DNA from: Opitutaceae bacterium
GTDB taxonomy: Bacteria > Verrucomicrobiota > Verrucomicrobiia > Opitutales > Opitutaceae
Assembly: GCA_030693515.1 (NCBI GenBank)
Contig: JAUYAK010000099.1
Span: 62,001 to 126,000, forward strand
Length of the DNA stretch: 64,000 bases
Reading direction: 5' to 3'
The notes under the pieces are model-generated. The model made no database searches. It had not been told where the DNA came from and saw only the letters and a list, made by a program, of their open reading frames with translations. Below are positions 47,420 to 56,650 of this stretch, in pieces (position 1 is the first letter of the stretch; every line of letters begins with the position of its first letter). Both the position numbers and the translations under genes were made by a program.

Positions 47420-48858
47420 ACCCTCGCCCCAACATCCTCTTTCTGCTCGTCGATCAGCACAGCCCGCATTTTTCCGGCTACGCGGGCCATCCGATTGTCG
47501 CCACGCCCACGCTCGATGGTCTCGCACACAGGGGCCTCGTGTTCGAGAACGCGTATTGCCAAAGTCCGCTATGCGCCCCGAGCCGCGCCTCCTTCCTCAC
47601 CGGCCGCTACTGCCGCGACCTCGGGTTCTACGACAACCAGGACATCCTCGAATCCAATGGCGTCACGTTTCCGCGCGTGCTCAGCGCCGCCGGCTATCGC
47701 ACCTGCGTCATTGGCAAGACGCATTTCAACGGCGAGCAATTCCAAGGCTTTCAGGAACGGCCCTACGGCGATTTGTTCGGCCAGGCGCACCAACCCGATC
47801 CACGGCGCCTACCGGAACGCGGCGCCGCCGGCCTCGGCGGCGTCGTCGAAGCCGCCGGCCCGTCAGGCATCCCGCTGCCGCTGACGCAGACTGAGATCTG
47901 CGTCGCCGAAGCGGCGAAGTGGCTGCAAACGCACGAAGCCCAGCGGGGCGCTCAACCGTTTTGCCTCAGCGTTCATTTCGACAAGCCGCATTTCCCCATC
48001 TGTCCGCCACCCGAATTCTTCCAGCGCTACGAAGGCCGTGTGCATCTGCCTGATCTGCCGCCGGGTTTCTTGGAAAGAGAAGTGCCCTTCGTGCGCGCCG
48101 CGATGGCGTGCTACGGCATCTCCGACCCCGAACGTCAGGATCGCGCCGCGCACGAACGCGCGCTCGCGGCCTACTGCGGCTGCATCGAATGGATCGACAA
48201 TGCCGTCGGTCGCCTGCTCGACACGCTCGACTACCTCGGGCTCGGGGAAAATACCCTCGTGGTCTATTCCTCCGATCACGGCGAGATGGCCGGCGAACGC
48301 GGCACATGGCAAAAATCCGTTTTCTACGAGGCCTCCTCACGCCTGCCGCTACTGATGCGCCTGCCGCGAGCCCTCGGCGCGGGCGGGCGCCGCATCACGG
48401 CACCCGTCGGGTTAATCGATCTGTTCCCCACATTTTGCGAACTTGCCGGCACGGCGATCCCCAACATATGCCGGGGCGAGAGCTTGCTGCCGCTCCTCCG
48501 AGGGGACGGCGCGCTAACCCGCGATGCGATTTTCAGCGAGAGCGTCATCATTCACTCACCCGAAAACGCCGGCTGTATGATCCGCACCGGCCGCTGGAAA
48601 TACAACACCTACCTCGACGGCGCCGAGGAACTTTACGACATCGCCACCGATCCCGGCGAGTGGACGAACCTCGCGCGCATCACCGAGCACCAGGCGACCC
48701 GCGACGAGCTGCACCGGCGCGTGGTGGAATTCTGGCAGCCCGCGCAGCAGCTTGCTCGATACCACGCGCACCCGCGCATGGCGCGTCAGAAGCATTTCTA
48801 TGAGTTCTCCAACCAGTTCATGCTTGGCAGCGGCACCATCGTCGATGCCCGCCCCTGA
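47416..48858 (+). CDS. S1 sulfatase without signal peptide
   Basis: This is a 480-residue alkaline phosphatase-fold sulfatase from ATG 47416. The open frame from 46798 is a shadow of the ROK gene. Cys53 in CAPSR (53-57) is the residue converted to formylglycine by FGE. Metal-site residues include Asp13 in FLLVDQHSPH and DHGEMAGERGTW (SSDHGE). VIGKTHFNG, SVHFDKPHFPI and YEASSRLPLLMRLP are sulfatase blocks. The protein starts directly with the catalytic domain, so it is cytoplasmic. It would remove sulfate from imported mono- or oligosaccharides. No FGE/anSME maturase gene lies in the window. Confidence 0.92.
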   Translation: MNPRPNILFLLVDQHSPHFSGYAGHPIVATPTLDGLAHRGLVFENAYCQSPLCAPSRASFLTGRYCRDLGFYDNQDILESNGVTFPRVLSAAGYRTCVIGKTHFNGEQFQGFQERPYGDLFGQAHQPDPRRLPERGAAGLGGVVEAAGPSGIPLPLTQTEICVAEAAKWLQTHEAQRGAQPFCLSVHFDKPHFPICPPPEFFQRYEGRVHLPDLPPGFLEREVPFVRAAMACYGISDPERQDRAAHERALAAYCGCIEWIDNAVGRLLDTLDYLGLGENTLVVYSSDHGEMAGERGTWQKSVFYEASSRLPLLMRLPRALGAGGRRITAPVGLIDLFPTFCELAGTAIPNICRGESLLPLLRGDGALTRDAIFSESVIIHSPENAGCMIRTGRWKYNTYLDGAEELYDIATDPGEWTNLARITEHQATRDELHRRVVEFWQPAQQLARYHAHPRMARQKHFYEFSNQFMLGSGTIVDARP

Positions 48859-48879
48859 GTCTTCTTTACCTCGCGCACC

Positions 48880-50523
48880 ATGACTCGACTCTACGCAGGC
48901 ACGCCGGGATTCCGGCACATGCTCATTCTGGCGCTCATGGCTGCCGGGTTCAATTCAGTCGAGCTGATTACGAACAACCTGATTCCTATCACGTGCCGGC
49001 ATTTCACGGACAGCGCGTTTCTCATCTCGGCCATTCTCGCAACGAACCGGTTGTTCGGCTTCGTCGTGCAGCCCTATGTCTGCTGGAAGAGCGACTACCT
49101 GCGCACGCGCTACGGCCGGCGCCGTCCGTTTTTTCTCGTTGGCCTTCCGCTCACTGCCGTCGGCCTGCTTTTTGTCGGGTTGCTCCCAGTGTTCATCCAG
49201 GGAGACGCGCGCCACACGCTTCCCGCTCTGCTGCTCGTCGTCTCCGCCAACGTCCTCCTGCAGGCGATCGTCGACGTCAACTGGGGCAGTCTTGAACCGC
49301 TCTACGCGGATACGTTCCGTCATGAGCAACTCGGTCGCGCCGGCTCAATCCGCCAGATCGCATCGCAACTCGTGAATCTCGCGATGGTCAGCTACGTCAT
49401 CGGTTGGGCCGACACCAACGAACTCTACCCCTACTTGTTTTCGATCGCGGGCGTGCTGTTTTCACTCGCCCTCATGATCTGGGTGATCCGCGAGCAACCT
49501 GCCGGTGATCCTCCGCCACCCGAGCGCTACAGTCCGCTCAAGCATCTCGGCCTGCTCGTCGCCAACCGCGACTACACCAAGCTTGCCTTCATCTGCGCCG
49601 CCAATCTCGTGCTCCCGGCTGCCCTCTTTCTCTTCACGCCGCTCTACGTCACCGACACCCTCGGCCTCACCAAAGGCGAACTCGGCCGCGCCCAAATGCT
49701 CGGCCCGTTTCTCGTCATCGCGCTGGCCTTTCCCGTGGGCTGGCTCGTCGACCGCTTCGGCCCAAAGTGGATCATGGCATCCGGCTTCGTCCTCTACGCG
49801 GTAGCCTTTGTCGGTCTTGCTTTTTGGACCCGCGATTTCTGGACGCTGTTCACCTTCATGACCGTCTTCGGCGTCGCTCAAGTCGTCGCGCTCATGCCGA
49901 TGACGGCGATGGTTTTTCAATACACCTCGCCCACCGAGCGCGGCCAGGTCTTCGGCGTCGTCCAATTCACGCGCGCCTTCTCGGCCTTCGTGCTTTCGCT
50001 CAGCATCGGTTCCGTCGTGCAACTCGCCGATTCATATGAACCGACACCCTTTCGCACCCAGGATCTGAAAACGCCCACTCAGTTCGTCGCCCGGCTCAGT
50101 CAGCCGCAGGATGACGTCACCCGATTTGTCCGCGCCCGCCTCTCCGTCGAAACCGACCGACTCCTCGGACAAGTCTCCGCCGACACCAAGCCATTCCCGG
50201 CGCTGACTGACGCCCTCGTCGCCGACCTCAACCGCCTGCTGTCGGAGCCCGCCTTCCACACCGCTGAACGCTTCGCCGGCGTCGAACTCTCCCGCCAGAG
50301 CCGGCGCTTGCTCGACGAGAAGACCACCGCCGGCTCCCGGCTCATCGTGCTCAACCGCACGCTGCTCAACGACGCCTTCCCGGCCGAACTCTCGCGCAAA
50401 GCAGACTACCGACTGCCCTATCACATCGGTCTCGTGCTGGCCTGTCTCGCGACGATCGTCGCCCTCACCACGCGCCGCGGCACCTACGCGAGGACCCTCG
50501 CGACGGTCTCCGGCCCCGCCTGA
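48880..50523 (+). CDS. MFS sugar transporter with large loop insert
   Basis: This is a 547-residue transporter of the GPH/SLC45-like major facilitator type. TM2-3 loop residues are WKSDYLRTRYGRRRPFFLVG; FPVGWLVDRFGPKWIMASG repeats the motif in the second half. Between the eleventh and last TM helices lies an insert of about 130 hydrophilic residues (about 383-513; QPQDDVTRFVRARLSVETDR, LLDEKTTAGSRL). The final helix is YHIGLVLACLATIVALTT. It follows the sulfatase by 21 bases. It is the likely importer of the oligosaccharide handled by the GH5-like enzyme, sulfatase and kinase. Confidence 0.88.
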   Translation: MTRLYAGTPGFRHMLILALMAAGFNSVELITNNLIPITCRHFTDSAFLISAILATNRLFGFVVQPYVCWKSDYLRTRYGRRRPFFLVGLPLTAVGLLFVGLLPVFIQGDARHTLPALLLVVSANVLLQAIVDVNWGSLEPLYADTFRHEQLGRAGSIRQIASQLVNLAMVSYVIGWADTNELYPYLFSIAGVLFSLALMIWVIREQPAGDPPPPERYSPLKHLGLLVANRDYTKLAFICAANLVLPAALFLFTPLYVTDTLGLTKGELGRAQMLGPFLVIALAFPVGWLVDRFGPKWIMASGFVLYAVAFVGLAFWTRDFWTLFTFMTVFGVAQVVALMPMTAMVFQYTSPTERGQVFGVVQFTRAFSAFVLSLSIGSVVQLADSYEPTPFRTQDLKTPTQFVARLSQPQDDVTRFVRARLSVETDRLLGQVSADTKPFPALTDALVADLNRLLSEPAFHTAERFAGVELSRQSRRLLDEKTTAGSRLIVLNRTLLNDAFPAELSRKADYRLPYHIGLVLACLATIVALTTRRGTYARTLATVSGPA

Positions 50524-50532
50524 CGCCCCCTC

Positions 50533-50548
50533 CGTCAACGGGTAAAGT
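50533..50548 (+). promoter_or_regulatory. LacI-type operator candidate upstream of SIS gene (site 5 of 6)
   Basis: CGTCAACGGGTAAAGT has its central CG at 50539-50540. It lies in the 79-base gap after the MFS gene, about 63 bases before the SIS gene start. Confidence 0.5.
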
Positions 50549-50602
50549 GCGGCGCGCGTTGTTCCGGTTCCAGCGGCGCGCAGGCTTCATCGCGTCCAAG
50601 GC

Positions 50603-51214
50603 ATGAAAACCCACCTCGCCGAACTGCTTGCGCGCCGCCCTGAACTCGTCGTCTGCGCTCCCACAATCCACTCTGCCTACACGCTGCTCCGCGACTGTTT
50701 TCGCAGCGGCGGCCGCATTTATCTCTGCGGAAACGGCGGTAGTGCGGCCGACTGCGAGCACTGGGCCGGCGAGTTGCTCAAAGGTTTTTATTCCAAGCGC
50801 CCCTCGCGCCGTGCCGACGGCCGCCCGCTGCCCCGCGAGTTGCGCGGACTGCAAGGCGGCCTGCCCGCGATTCCACTCACGGGTTTTCTCTCGCTCCGCA
50901 CCGCCGTCGCCAACGACATCGATCCCACGCTTGAATACGCGCAGCTCGTCTGGGCCCTCGGCCGCCCCGGCGACGTGCTCGTCGGCATCAGCACCTCTGG
51001 CAACGCCCGTAACGTCGGCCTCGCCGCCCGCGCCGCGAAGCTGCGGCGCATGACCGTGGTCGGGCTCTCCGGCGCACACGGCGGCAAGCTCCGCGACCTC
51101 GCCGATCCCTGCCTCCGCGTGCCTGCCACGCAGACCCACCTCATCCAGGAACAACATCTCGCGATCTATCACACGCTTTGCCTCGCGCTCGAAGACGAGT
51201 TTTTTTCCAAATAA
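50603..51214 (+). CDS. SIS-domain phosphosugar isomerase (GmhA-like)
   Basis: This is a 203-residue SIS protein. The phosphosugar-binding segments are RIYLCGNGGSAADCEHWAGE and DVLVGISTSGNARNVGLAAR, and the C-terminal QTHLIQEQHLAIYH matches sedoheptulose-7-phosphate isomerase (GmhA/DiaA group), including the usual His and Gln residues. No other heptose or lipopolysaccharide gene is nearby. Within a glycan cluster it may isomerise a different phosphosugar, for example one produced by the ROK kinase. The next gene starts 7 bases later. Confidence 0.85.
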   Translation: MKTHLAELLARRPELVVCAPTIHSAYTLLRDCFRSGGRIYLCGNGGSAADCEHWAGELLKGFYSKRPSRRADGRPLPRELRGLQGGLPAIPLTGFLSLRTAVANDIDPTLEYAQLVWALGRPGDVLVGISTSGNARNVGLAARAAKLRRMTVVGLSGAHGGKLRDLADPCLRVPATQTHLIQEQHLAIYHTLCLALEDEFFSK

Positions 51215-51221
51215 TCCGCTC

Positions 51222-52928
51222 ATGAAACCCTCCGTCCGTCTGCTCCTCGTCGCCGCGATCCTCCTCTGCGGCACCCTTCTCGCCCACGCCTACAACCCGC
51301 CGGCCGGAGTCGAGTTTCTACCCGACATCCCCTACCGCACCGAGCACGTGAAGCAGAAGCTCGACATCCTTCGCCCGACGAACCGCTCCGGTCCGCTGCC
51401 GGCCATCCTCCTCGTCCATGGCGGCGGCTGGCGCGAGGGCCGTCGCGAGGAACAGCGCGGCATTGCCAGCCGTTTCGCCCAGGCCGGCTACATCGCCATC
51501 CCAGTCGGCTACCGCCTTACCGGCGAGGCGCCTTTCCCGGCTTGCCTCGACGATGTCGTCGCGGCCGCGCGCTGGGTGCGCGCCCACGCGAAGGACTACG
51601 GCATCGACCCCGACCGCATCGGCGCCCTCGGCCACTCCGCCGGCGCCCATCTCGTCTGCATGCTCGCGCTCGCCGAGCCCGCGGGAAAATTCGCCCCCGG
51701 TTTCCTCGACGGCGTCTCCGGCCGCGTCAACGCCGTCGTCGCCACCGCGGCGCCCACGGACTTCACGCGCTGGGGCGCGGACCACGGCCAGGCCGGTGGC
51801 ACGATGTTTTTCGACCAGCTCCCGCCCACCGAGCGCGACGCCGAAGCCCGCCGGTGCTCGCCGCTCTTCCACGCCGACGCCTCCGCGCCGCCCATTTTGC
51901 TGATCCAAGGCTCGGCCGACCGCGTCGTCCCGCCCGTGCAGACGGAGCGCCTCATCGCCGCGTTGCGCACCGCCAAGGCCCCGCTCGCCGAACGCGTCCT
52001 TCTCGACGGCCGGCCGCACGACTTCATCCTCTCCCACGAAACCCTGCTCGTGCCGATGCAGATTTCCTTCTTCGACCGCACCATCGGCAAAGACGCCGGC
52101 CGCTACGCCCGCGAGATCGCCATCGCCGATGATTCGCGACCCGCCCGCAACAACAAGGAGATCGCCGCCACCTGGCTCGCGCAGTTCGACACCGACGGAG
52201 ACGGGTTTGTCACCCGCGCCGAGTTCCCCGGCGGCCAGGAACTCTTCGAGCGATTCGATCGCGCCATCGACGGTAAGAAGATCGCGCTGGCCTCCACCGC
52301 CGGCGTTTTCAGACGCACCCGAATCATCGGTTACAGCCAGGTCGGCCAACCGCGCGGCGGCTGGTTTGTCGCCGACCGCATCTTTGAGTCCCTCGTCGGG
52401 AATGATCGCTGGGAACTGTTATGGAACGGTGGCGCCGACGTGGACAAGTGGCAGGATCCCGCCTACGAGGGCTGGTCGCGTCCGCTCGTCTCACCTTGCC
52501 CGGGTGACACTCCTGTTGACCGTGTCCTGCTTTCCATCAGCGGTCCCTACGGCAGCGACGAAAAAGCCTGGGCCGACGCCATCAACGCAACCATCAACAC
52601 GATCGAGAAAAAACTTCCGACCGCCCGCCAGATCGTCCTGCAGCCCGTCGTCGGCGGACCCGGCGGCCAGCCCTGCCCCGCCCCGGCCGGTTCCCAGTCG
52701 CGCGACGGCCGCATTCGCGCCTCCTGGCAGCATGCGCACATCAGCAATGCCATTCGCGAAGTCGTGAAGCACCGGGTCGGCGCGACAGTGTCCGTGATCG
52801 CCGGTATTGAACCGCAGGTCCGGACCTGCGATGACTACGCTGACGCACTTGGCCACCTCACGCCAGCCGGCGCCGCCGCAGCGGCGCGCGCGATCGGCGC
52901 CCATTATGCCACGCCGGCCGCGCCTTGA
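51222..52928 (+). CDS. secreted alpha/beta-hydrolase - EF-hand - SGNH-like fusion
   Basis: This is a 568-residue exported protein (signal VRLLLVAAILLCGTLLAHAY). Domain 1 (30-300) is a BD-FAE/acetyl-esterase type hydrolase: oxyanion HGGGW (66-70), nucleophile elbow GALGHSAGAH (Ser about 138), Asp in QGSADRVVPP and His in GRPHDF. One EF-hand follows (FDTDGDGFVTRAEF, about 322-335). The C-terminal part (350-568) resembles an SGNH/GDSL-type domain: IGYSQVGQPRGGWFVADRIF, LLWNGGADVDKW, LLSISGPYGSDE, and an end DDYADALGHLTPAGAAAAAR that fits the DxxH block. Assignment of the last domain is tentative. Two ester-cleaving modules on a calcium linker suit deacylation of decorated polysaccharide. Confidence 0.78.
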   Translation: MKPSVRLLLVAAILLCGTLLAHAYNPPAGVEFLPDIPYRTEHVKQKLDILRPTNRSGPLPAILLVHGGGWREGRREEQRGIASRFAQAGYIAIPVGYRLTGEAPFPACLDDVVAAARWVRAHAKDYGIDPDRIGALGHSAGAHLVCMLALAEPAGKFAPGFLDGVSGRVNAVVATAAPTDFTRWGADHGQAGGTMFFDQLPPTERDAEARRCSPLFHADASAPPILLIQGSADRVVPPVQTERLIAALRTAKAPLAERVLLDGRPHDFILSHETLLVPMQISFFDRTIGKDAGRYAREIAIADDSRPARNNKEIAATWLAQFDTDGDGFVTRAEFPGGQELFERFDRAIDGKKIALASTAGVFRRTRIIGYSQVGQPRGGWFVADRIFESLVGNDRWELLWNGGADVDKWQDPAYEGWSRPLVSPCPGDTPVDRVLLSISGPYGSDEKAWADAINATINTIEKKLPTARQIVLQPVVGGPGGQPCPAPAGSQSRDGRIRASWQHAHISNAIREVVKHRVGATVSVIAGIEPQVRTCDDYADALGHLTPAGAAAAARAIGAHYATPAAP

Positions 52929-52989
52929 CCCACCACCACCCCTTCTTGCACGCGGGCAACAGCTCGCGGCGCATCCACCCCACCCCGCG

Positions 52990-54237
52990 ATGTCCGCCTC
53001 CGACCCTTCATCTCCCGCCGCCGGCCGCGCGCCGGTCGGTCTTGCTCTTGCCGCGTTCCTGCTCGCCGCCCTTGCCGTCCTGCCCGGTTGCCTCGGTTTC
53101 CTCGTATTCACGCACACGCTGACCGCGACACCCGCCGGGGCCTGGTTCGTCTATGTCGCCGCCATCCCGCTCTATGCGTTGAGCGCGCTGCTGCTGCTCG
53201 CGGCCTTCATTCTCGCCCGGCGCCGTCGCTCCCGGCTCCGGTGGGTGGTATTGTCGGCCGTGGCGTTCGGCGGCGTCTCCCTCTTCGGCTTCCTCATGCA
53301 CACCGGCTTTCTATTCCGGCCGGTGACTCAACCCGAATACGTCTCGCTCGACGAGGCCATCCACAGATTCGGCGAAAGCGAGCCGATAGTCGGTGTGCTC
53401 GATGGCGAGGGCCGCCCTTACGCTTACATCGCCCGTCTGGCCCGCCGGCCGCACATTGTCCAGCAGCCCGAAGGCGACGCGCCGTTCATGATGAGCCATT
53501 GCATCCTCGCCAACAGCTCCATGGCCTACGCGCTCGATCCGGACGCACCGCCGCCACACATCTCCATCTCATCCGTCCTCGCCAACAACCTTATCTATTA
53601 CGATCACGGCACGAAAAACACCGTCCAACAGGTTTACAATTGTTCGCTCGATGGCCGCGATCGCCTGACCAGTCTGCCCACCGTCACCACCACGCTGGCC
53701 GCCTGGCAGACCCTCTATCCGGAGTCGAAGGTCTGGGTGCGGCCGAGGGAGTGGCGGGACACATTCTATCTCAAGCTTCTCGCCCGCGCGTCCGTCATCG
53801 ATCAGCAAAGCCCCGATCTCGTTTATCCGCTGCAGCGTCCGGCTGATCCACGCCTGCCTTTGAAGGCCTACGTGATGGGCGTGCAATCGGGCGACGAGTC
53901 GTGCGCCTATCCACTCGACGCATTGGTTCGCGACGGGGTGCTGCAGGATGATTTCGCCGGCAGGCCGTTGGTGTTCTTCGCCTCCAGCGACGGCGAATTC
54001 GTTCAGCTCTATTCACGCCGCGTTCCGGGCGACGGTCGCGTCCTGAACTTCACCGCCCTTCCGGATGGCTCCGCCATCCGCGACGGGGAGACCGGCTCGC
54101 GGTGGGACGTCGCCGGCCGCTGCATCGCCGGCGAGTTGCGAGGAACCCGGCTGGCACCGGTTCCTCACTATAGCCGCATCTTCTGGTGCGTCTGGGCGGA
54201 TTTTTCCCCTAAGTCCGAAGTGCGTCCACGCAGCTGA
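52990..54237 (+). CDS. DUF3179-type membrane-anchored protein
   Basis: This is a 415-residue protein from ATG 52990; the open frame to 52807 overlaps the previous gene and is proline/arginine shadow. Three hydrophobic segments lie in the first 120 residues (LALAAFLLAALAVLPGCLGF, WFVYVAAIPLYALSALLLLA, WVVLSAVAFGGVSLFGFLM). The soluble domain has DUF3179 features: VGVLDGEGRPYAYIARLARR, FMMSHCILANSSMAYA (the family's YCPLCNS position, keeping one Cys) and YVMGVQSGDESCAYPLDAL. The function of this family is unknown. It is encoded between esterase and beta-mannosidase genes, probably in the same transcript. Confidence 0.75.
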   Translation: MSASDPSSPAAGRAPVGLALAAFLLAALAVLPGCLGFLVFTHTLTATPAGAWFVYVAAIPLYALSALLLLAAFILARRRRSRLRWVVLSAVAFGGVSLFGFLMHTGFLFRPVTQPEYVSLDEAIHRFGESEPIVGVLDGEGRPYAYIARLARRPHIVQQPEGDAPFMMSHCILANSSMAYALDPDAPPPHISISSVLANNLIYYDHGTKNTVQQVYNCSLDGRDRLTSLPTVTTTLAAWQTLYPESKVWVRPREWRDTFYLKLLARASVIDQQSPDLVYPLQRPADPRLPLKAYVMGVQSGDESCAYPLDALVRDGVLQDDFAGRPLVFFASSDGEFVQLYSRRVPGDGRVLNFTALPDGSAIRDGETGSRWDVAGRCIAGELRGTRLAPVPHYSRIFWCVWADFSPKSEVRPRS

Positions 54238-54271
54238 AACACCCCGCCTTTCAATCTCTTTTCCGCCACCC

Positions 54272-56581
54272 GTGAATTTCCCGCTCCGGCAAACCATCGA
54301 TCTGACCGGCGCTTGGTCGCTCGCCGTGGATTTCAAGCCCGGCGACCTGCGGACCATCGCCGACGTCGAGGCGAGCGGCCGGAAAATCCATCCGTGTCAG
54401 GTGCCTGGCAATCTCGAGTTGGACCTCCACGCAGCGGGCGAGATTCCGGAGCCGTTCCACGGCATGAACATTGCCACTCTTCGGAAATACGAGTCGGCGC
54501 ATGCCTGGTATTTCCGTCGCTTCGACTGCACCGTGCCCGCCGGGACGACACCTGTCTTCATTTTCGAAGGGCTCGACTGCTTCGCCGACGTCCATCTCAA
54601 CGGTCGGCTCATCGGTTCCTCCGCAAACGCACTGGTCGAACACTCCTTCCCAGCGGAAGGCCTGCGTGCGACGGGAAACGAGCTTGTTGTTCATCTTCGT
54701 CCTGTCGCCGAGGAGGCCAAGCATTTCGAATATTCGCCCGGTGCAGTGGCACAGCCCAATTCCTACGAAAGCCTCCGCGTCCGCAAGGCGCCGCATGCCT
54801 TCGGCTGGGACATCATGCCCCGCGCCGTCTCCGCCGGCATCTGGCGGCCTGTGCGGCTCGAATTCCTCCCCGCCGCACGGCTCGACACCGTCTGGCTCGA
54901 AACCACCGCGGCCGATGAACGCGAGTCGAAGCTCACGCTGCATTTCCGCACGCGGCTACCCGCGGGAGAATTGTTGTCTGGCTATGAGATTACGCTCGAA
55001 GCCGTCTGCGGCGATTCGGAGTTCACCGCCCGCACGCCGCTGATGTTTGAAGCGGGTCGAATCGCGCTCACGGTGAAAACCCCGTGCCGTTGGTGGCCGC
55101 GTGACCGCGGCAGACCCGATCTCTACGACGTGATTGTGCGGCTGCGAAAGGATGGGCGCGAACTCGATCGCGCGGAGTTTCGCCACGGCATCCGGACGGT
55201 TGAGTTGAGACGCACGAGCCTTACGGATGAGGTCGGCCGCGGTGAGTTCTGCTTCCTCATCAATGGCGAGCGCGTCTTCATGCGCGGCACCAACTGGGTG
55301 CCCGCCGACGCCTACCACTCGCGCGACGCCGTGCGCCTCCCGCGCATGCTCGCACTACTCGATGAGTGTGGTTGCAACATGGTTCGATGCTGGGGCGGCA
55401 ACGTTTACGAACCCGCGGCGTTTTTCGATTTCTGCGACGAGCATGGAATCCTGGTCTGGCAGGATTTCGCGATGGCGTGCGCCGTCTATCCGCAAGACGA
55501 CACGTTCGCGCGCGTCATCGACGAGGAAGCGCGCAAGATAATCCGCCGCCTTCGTCAGCACGCGTCGCTCGTCTGCTGGGCGGGCGACAACGAATGCGAC
55601 CGCGCCTATGACTGGTATCGGCGCGGCCTCGCCGACAAGAACCGTCTGACGCGCGAAGTGATTCCACGTGTGCTCGCGGACGAAGATCCGAGCCGACCCT
55701 ATCTGCCCTCGTCTCCGTGGATCGACGCGACTGCCGCGCCGGTCGATCGTCGCTACCTGCCCGAGGCGCACTTGTGGGGCCCGCGCGATTATTTCCGGAG
55801 CGCCTACTACGCCGGCTCGCCCGCGCATTTCGCCAGTGAGATCGGCTACCACGGCAGCCCAGCCGCCGCGTCAGTGCGCAAATTCATCTCACCGGAGAAA
55901 CTCTGGCCGCCCGGCAACGACGAATGGCTCCTTCACGCCACCTCGCCCGTGCCCGGCGTCGAGCTGTGGGACTACCGCGTCGAGCTCATGCTCAAGCAGC
56001 TCCGCGAGATGTTCGGCACCGTGCCGGATAACCTCGACGACTTCGCCTGGCAAAGCCAGTGCGTGCAGGCTGAAGCGAAGAAGTTCTTCATCGAGCTCTT
56101 CCGTGGCACGAAGTGGCGTCGCACCGGCATTCTCTGGTGGAACTTGATCGATGGCTGGCCGCAGTTCTCCGACGCCGTCGTGGACTATTTTTTCGAAAAG
56201 AAACTCGCCTTCGACTTCATCACGCGCGCGCAGCAGCCGTTGCTCGTCATGCTTCGCGAACCACAGGGCTGGACGCAGGATCTCGTCGCGTGCAACGACA
56301 CGCGCGAGCCCATTGTTCTCCACTACACCGTGCGCGACGCCGACAGCGGGCAGGTGCTCACCGATGGCTCCCGCACGGCCGCGCCCGACGCTGTCACCGT
56401 GCTGGAAGCGCTGCCGTTTACCCGCAGCCACGCCCGTTTTCTGATCATCGACTGGAAGACTCCGCGCGGCTCCGCCCGCAACCACTACCTGGCAGGCGAC
56501 CCCCCATTCGACGCTTCGCGATACCGGCGGTGGTTGAATGATACCTACTTCTTGCCCCTACAGTTGCCCGCGGTCCTGTGA
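54272..56581 (+). CDS. GH2 beta-mannosidase
   Basis: This is a 769-residue cytoplasmic enzyme from GTG 54272; the frame upstream to 54065 overlaps the DUF3179 gene. The GH2 order is complete: sugar-binding jelly roll (VNFPLRQTIDLTGAWSLAVD, IFEGLDCFADVHLNGRLIG), Ig-like domain, then TIM barrel with MRGTNWVPADAYHSRDAV and MVRCWGGNVYEPAAFFDFCD. The acid/base is Glu441 in WAGDNECD and the nucleophile is Glu523 in FASEIGYHGSP. Both contexts are those of beta-mannosidases rather than beta-galactosidases. It releases mannose from beta-mannosides or manno-oligosaccharides. The stop codon lies within an operator-like motif for the next unit. Confidence 0.92.
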   Translation: MNFPLRQTIDLTGAWSLAVDFKPGDLRTIADVEASGRKIHPCQVPGNLELDLHAAGEIPEPFHGMNIATLRKYESAHAWYFRRFDCTVPAGTTPVFIFEGLDCFADVHLNGRLIGSSANALVEHSFPAEGLRATGNELVVHLRPVAEEAKHFEYSPGAVAQPNSYESLRVRKAPHAFGWDIMPRAVSAGIWRPVRLEFLPAARLDTVWLETTAADERESKLTLHFRTRLPAGELLSGYEITLEAVCGDSEFTARTPLMFEAGRIALTVKTPCRWWPRDRGRPDLYDVIVRLRKDGRELDRAEFRHGIRTVELRRTSLTDEVGRGEFCFLINGERVFMRGTNWVPADAYHSRDAVRLPRMLALLDECGCNMVRCWGGNVYEPAAFFDFCDEHGILVWQDFAMACAVYPQDDTFARVIDEEARKIIRRLRQHASLVCWAGDNECDRAYDWYRRGLADKNRLTREVIPRVLADEDPSRPYLPSSPWIDATAAPVDRRYLPEAHLWGPRDYFRSAYYAGSPAHFASEIGYHGSPAAASVRKFISPEKLWPPGNDEWLLHATSPVPGVELWDYRVELMLKQLREMFGTVPDNLDDFAWQSQCVQAEAKKFFIELFRGTKWRRTGILWWNLIDGWPQFSDAVVDYFFEKKLAFDFITRAQQPLLVMLREPQGWTQDLVACNDTREPIVLHYTVRDADSGQVLTDGSRTAAPDAVTVLEALPFTRSHARFLIIDWKTPRGSARNHYLAGDPPFDASRYRRWLNDTYFLPLQLPAVL

Positions 56582-56592
56582 ACGGGTCAAAC
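56577..56592 (+). promoter_or_regulatory. LacI-type operator candidate upstream of triple esterase gene (site 6 of 6)
   Basis: TGTGAACGGGTCAAAC has its central CG at 56583-56584, about 67 bases before the ATG at 56651. It covers the stop codon of the GH2 gene. Confidence 0.5.
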
Positions 56593-56650
56593 TTCTCCCC
56601 CATTGCGCCAGCACTCCGGCTCGAGAGCGTCAAGCCAACCCCGTTTGCCC

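Noticed and set aside
50603-51214. gmhA of lipopolysaccharide heptose synthesis
   Set aside because: SIS motifs fit, but no gmhB, hldE or other heptose gene is nearby, so I left the gene symbol empty.
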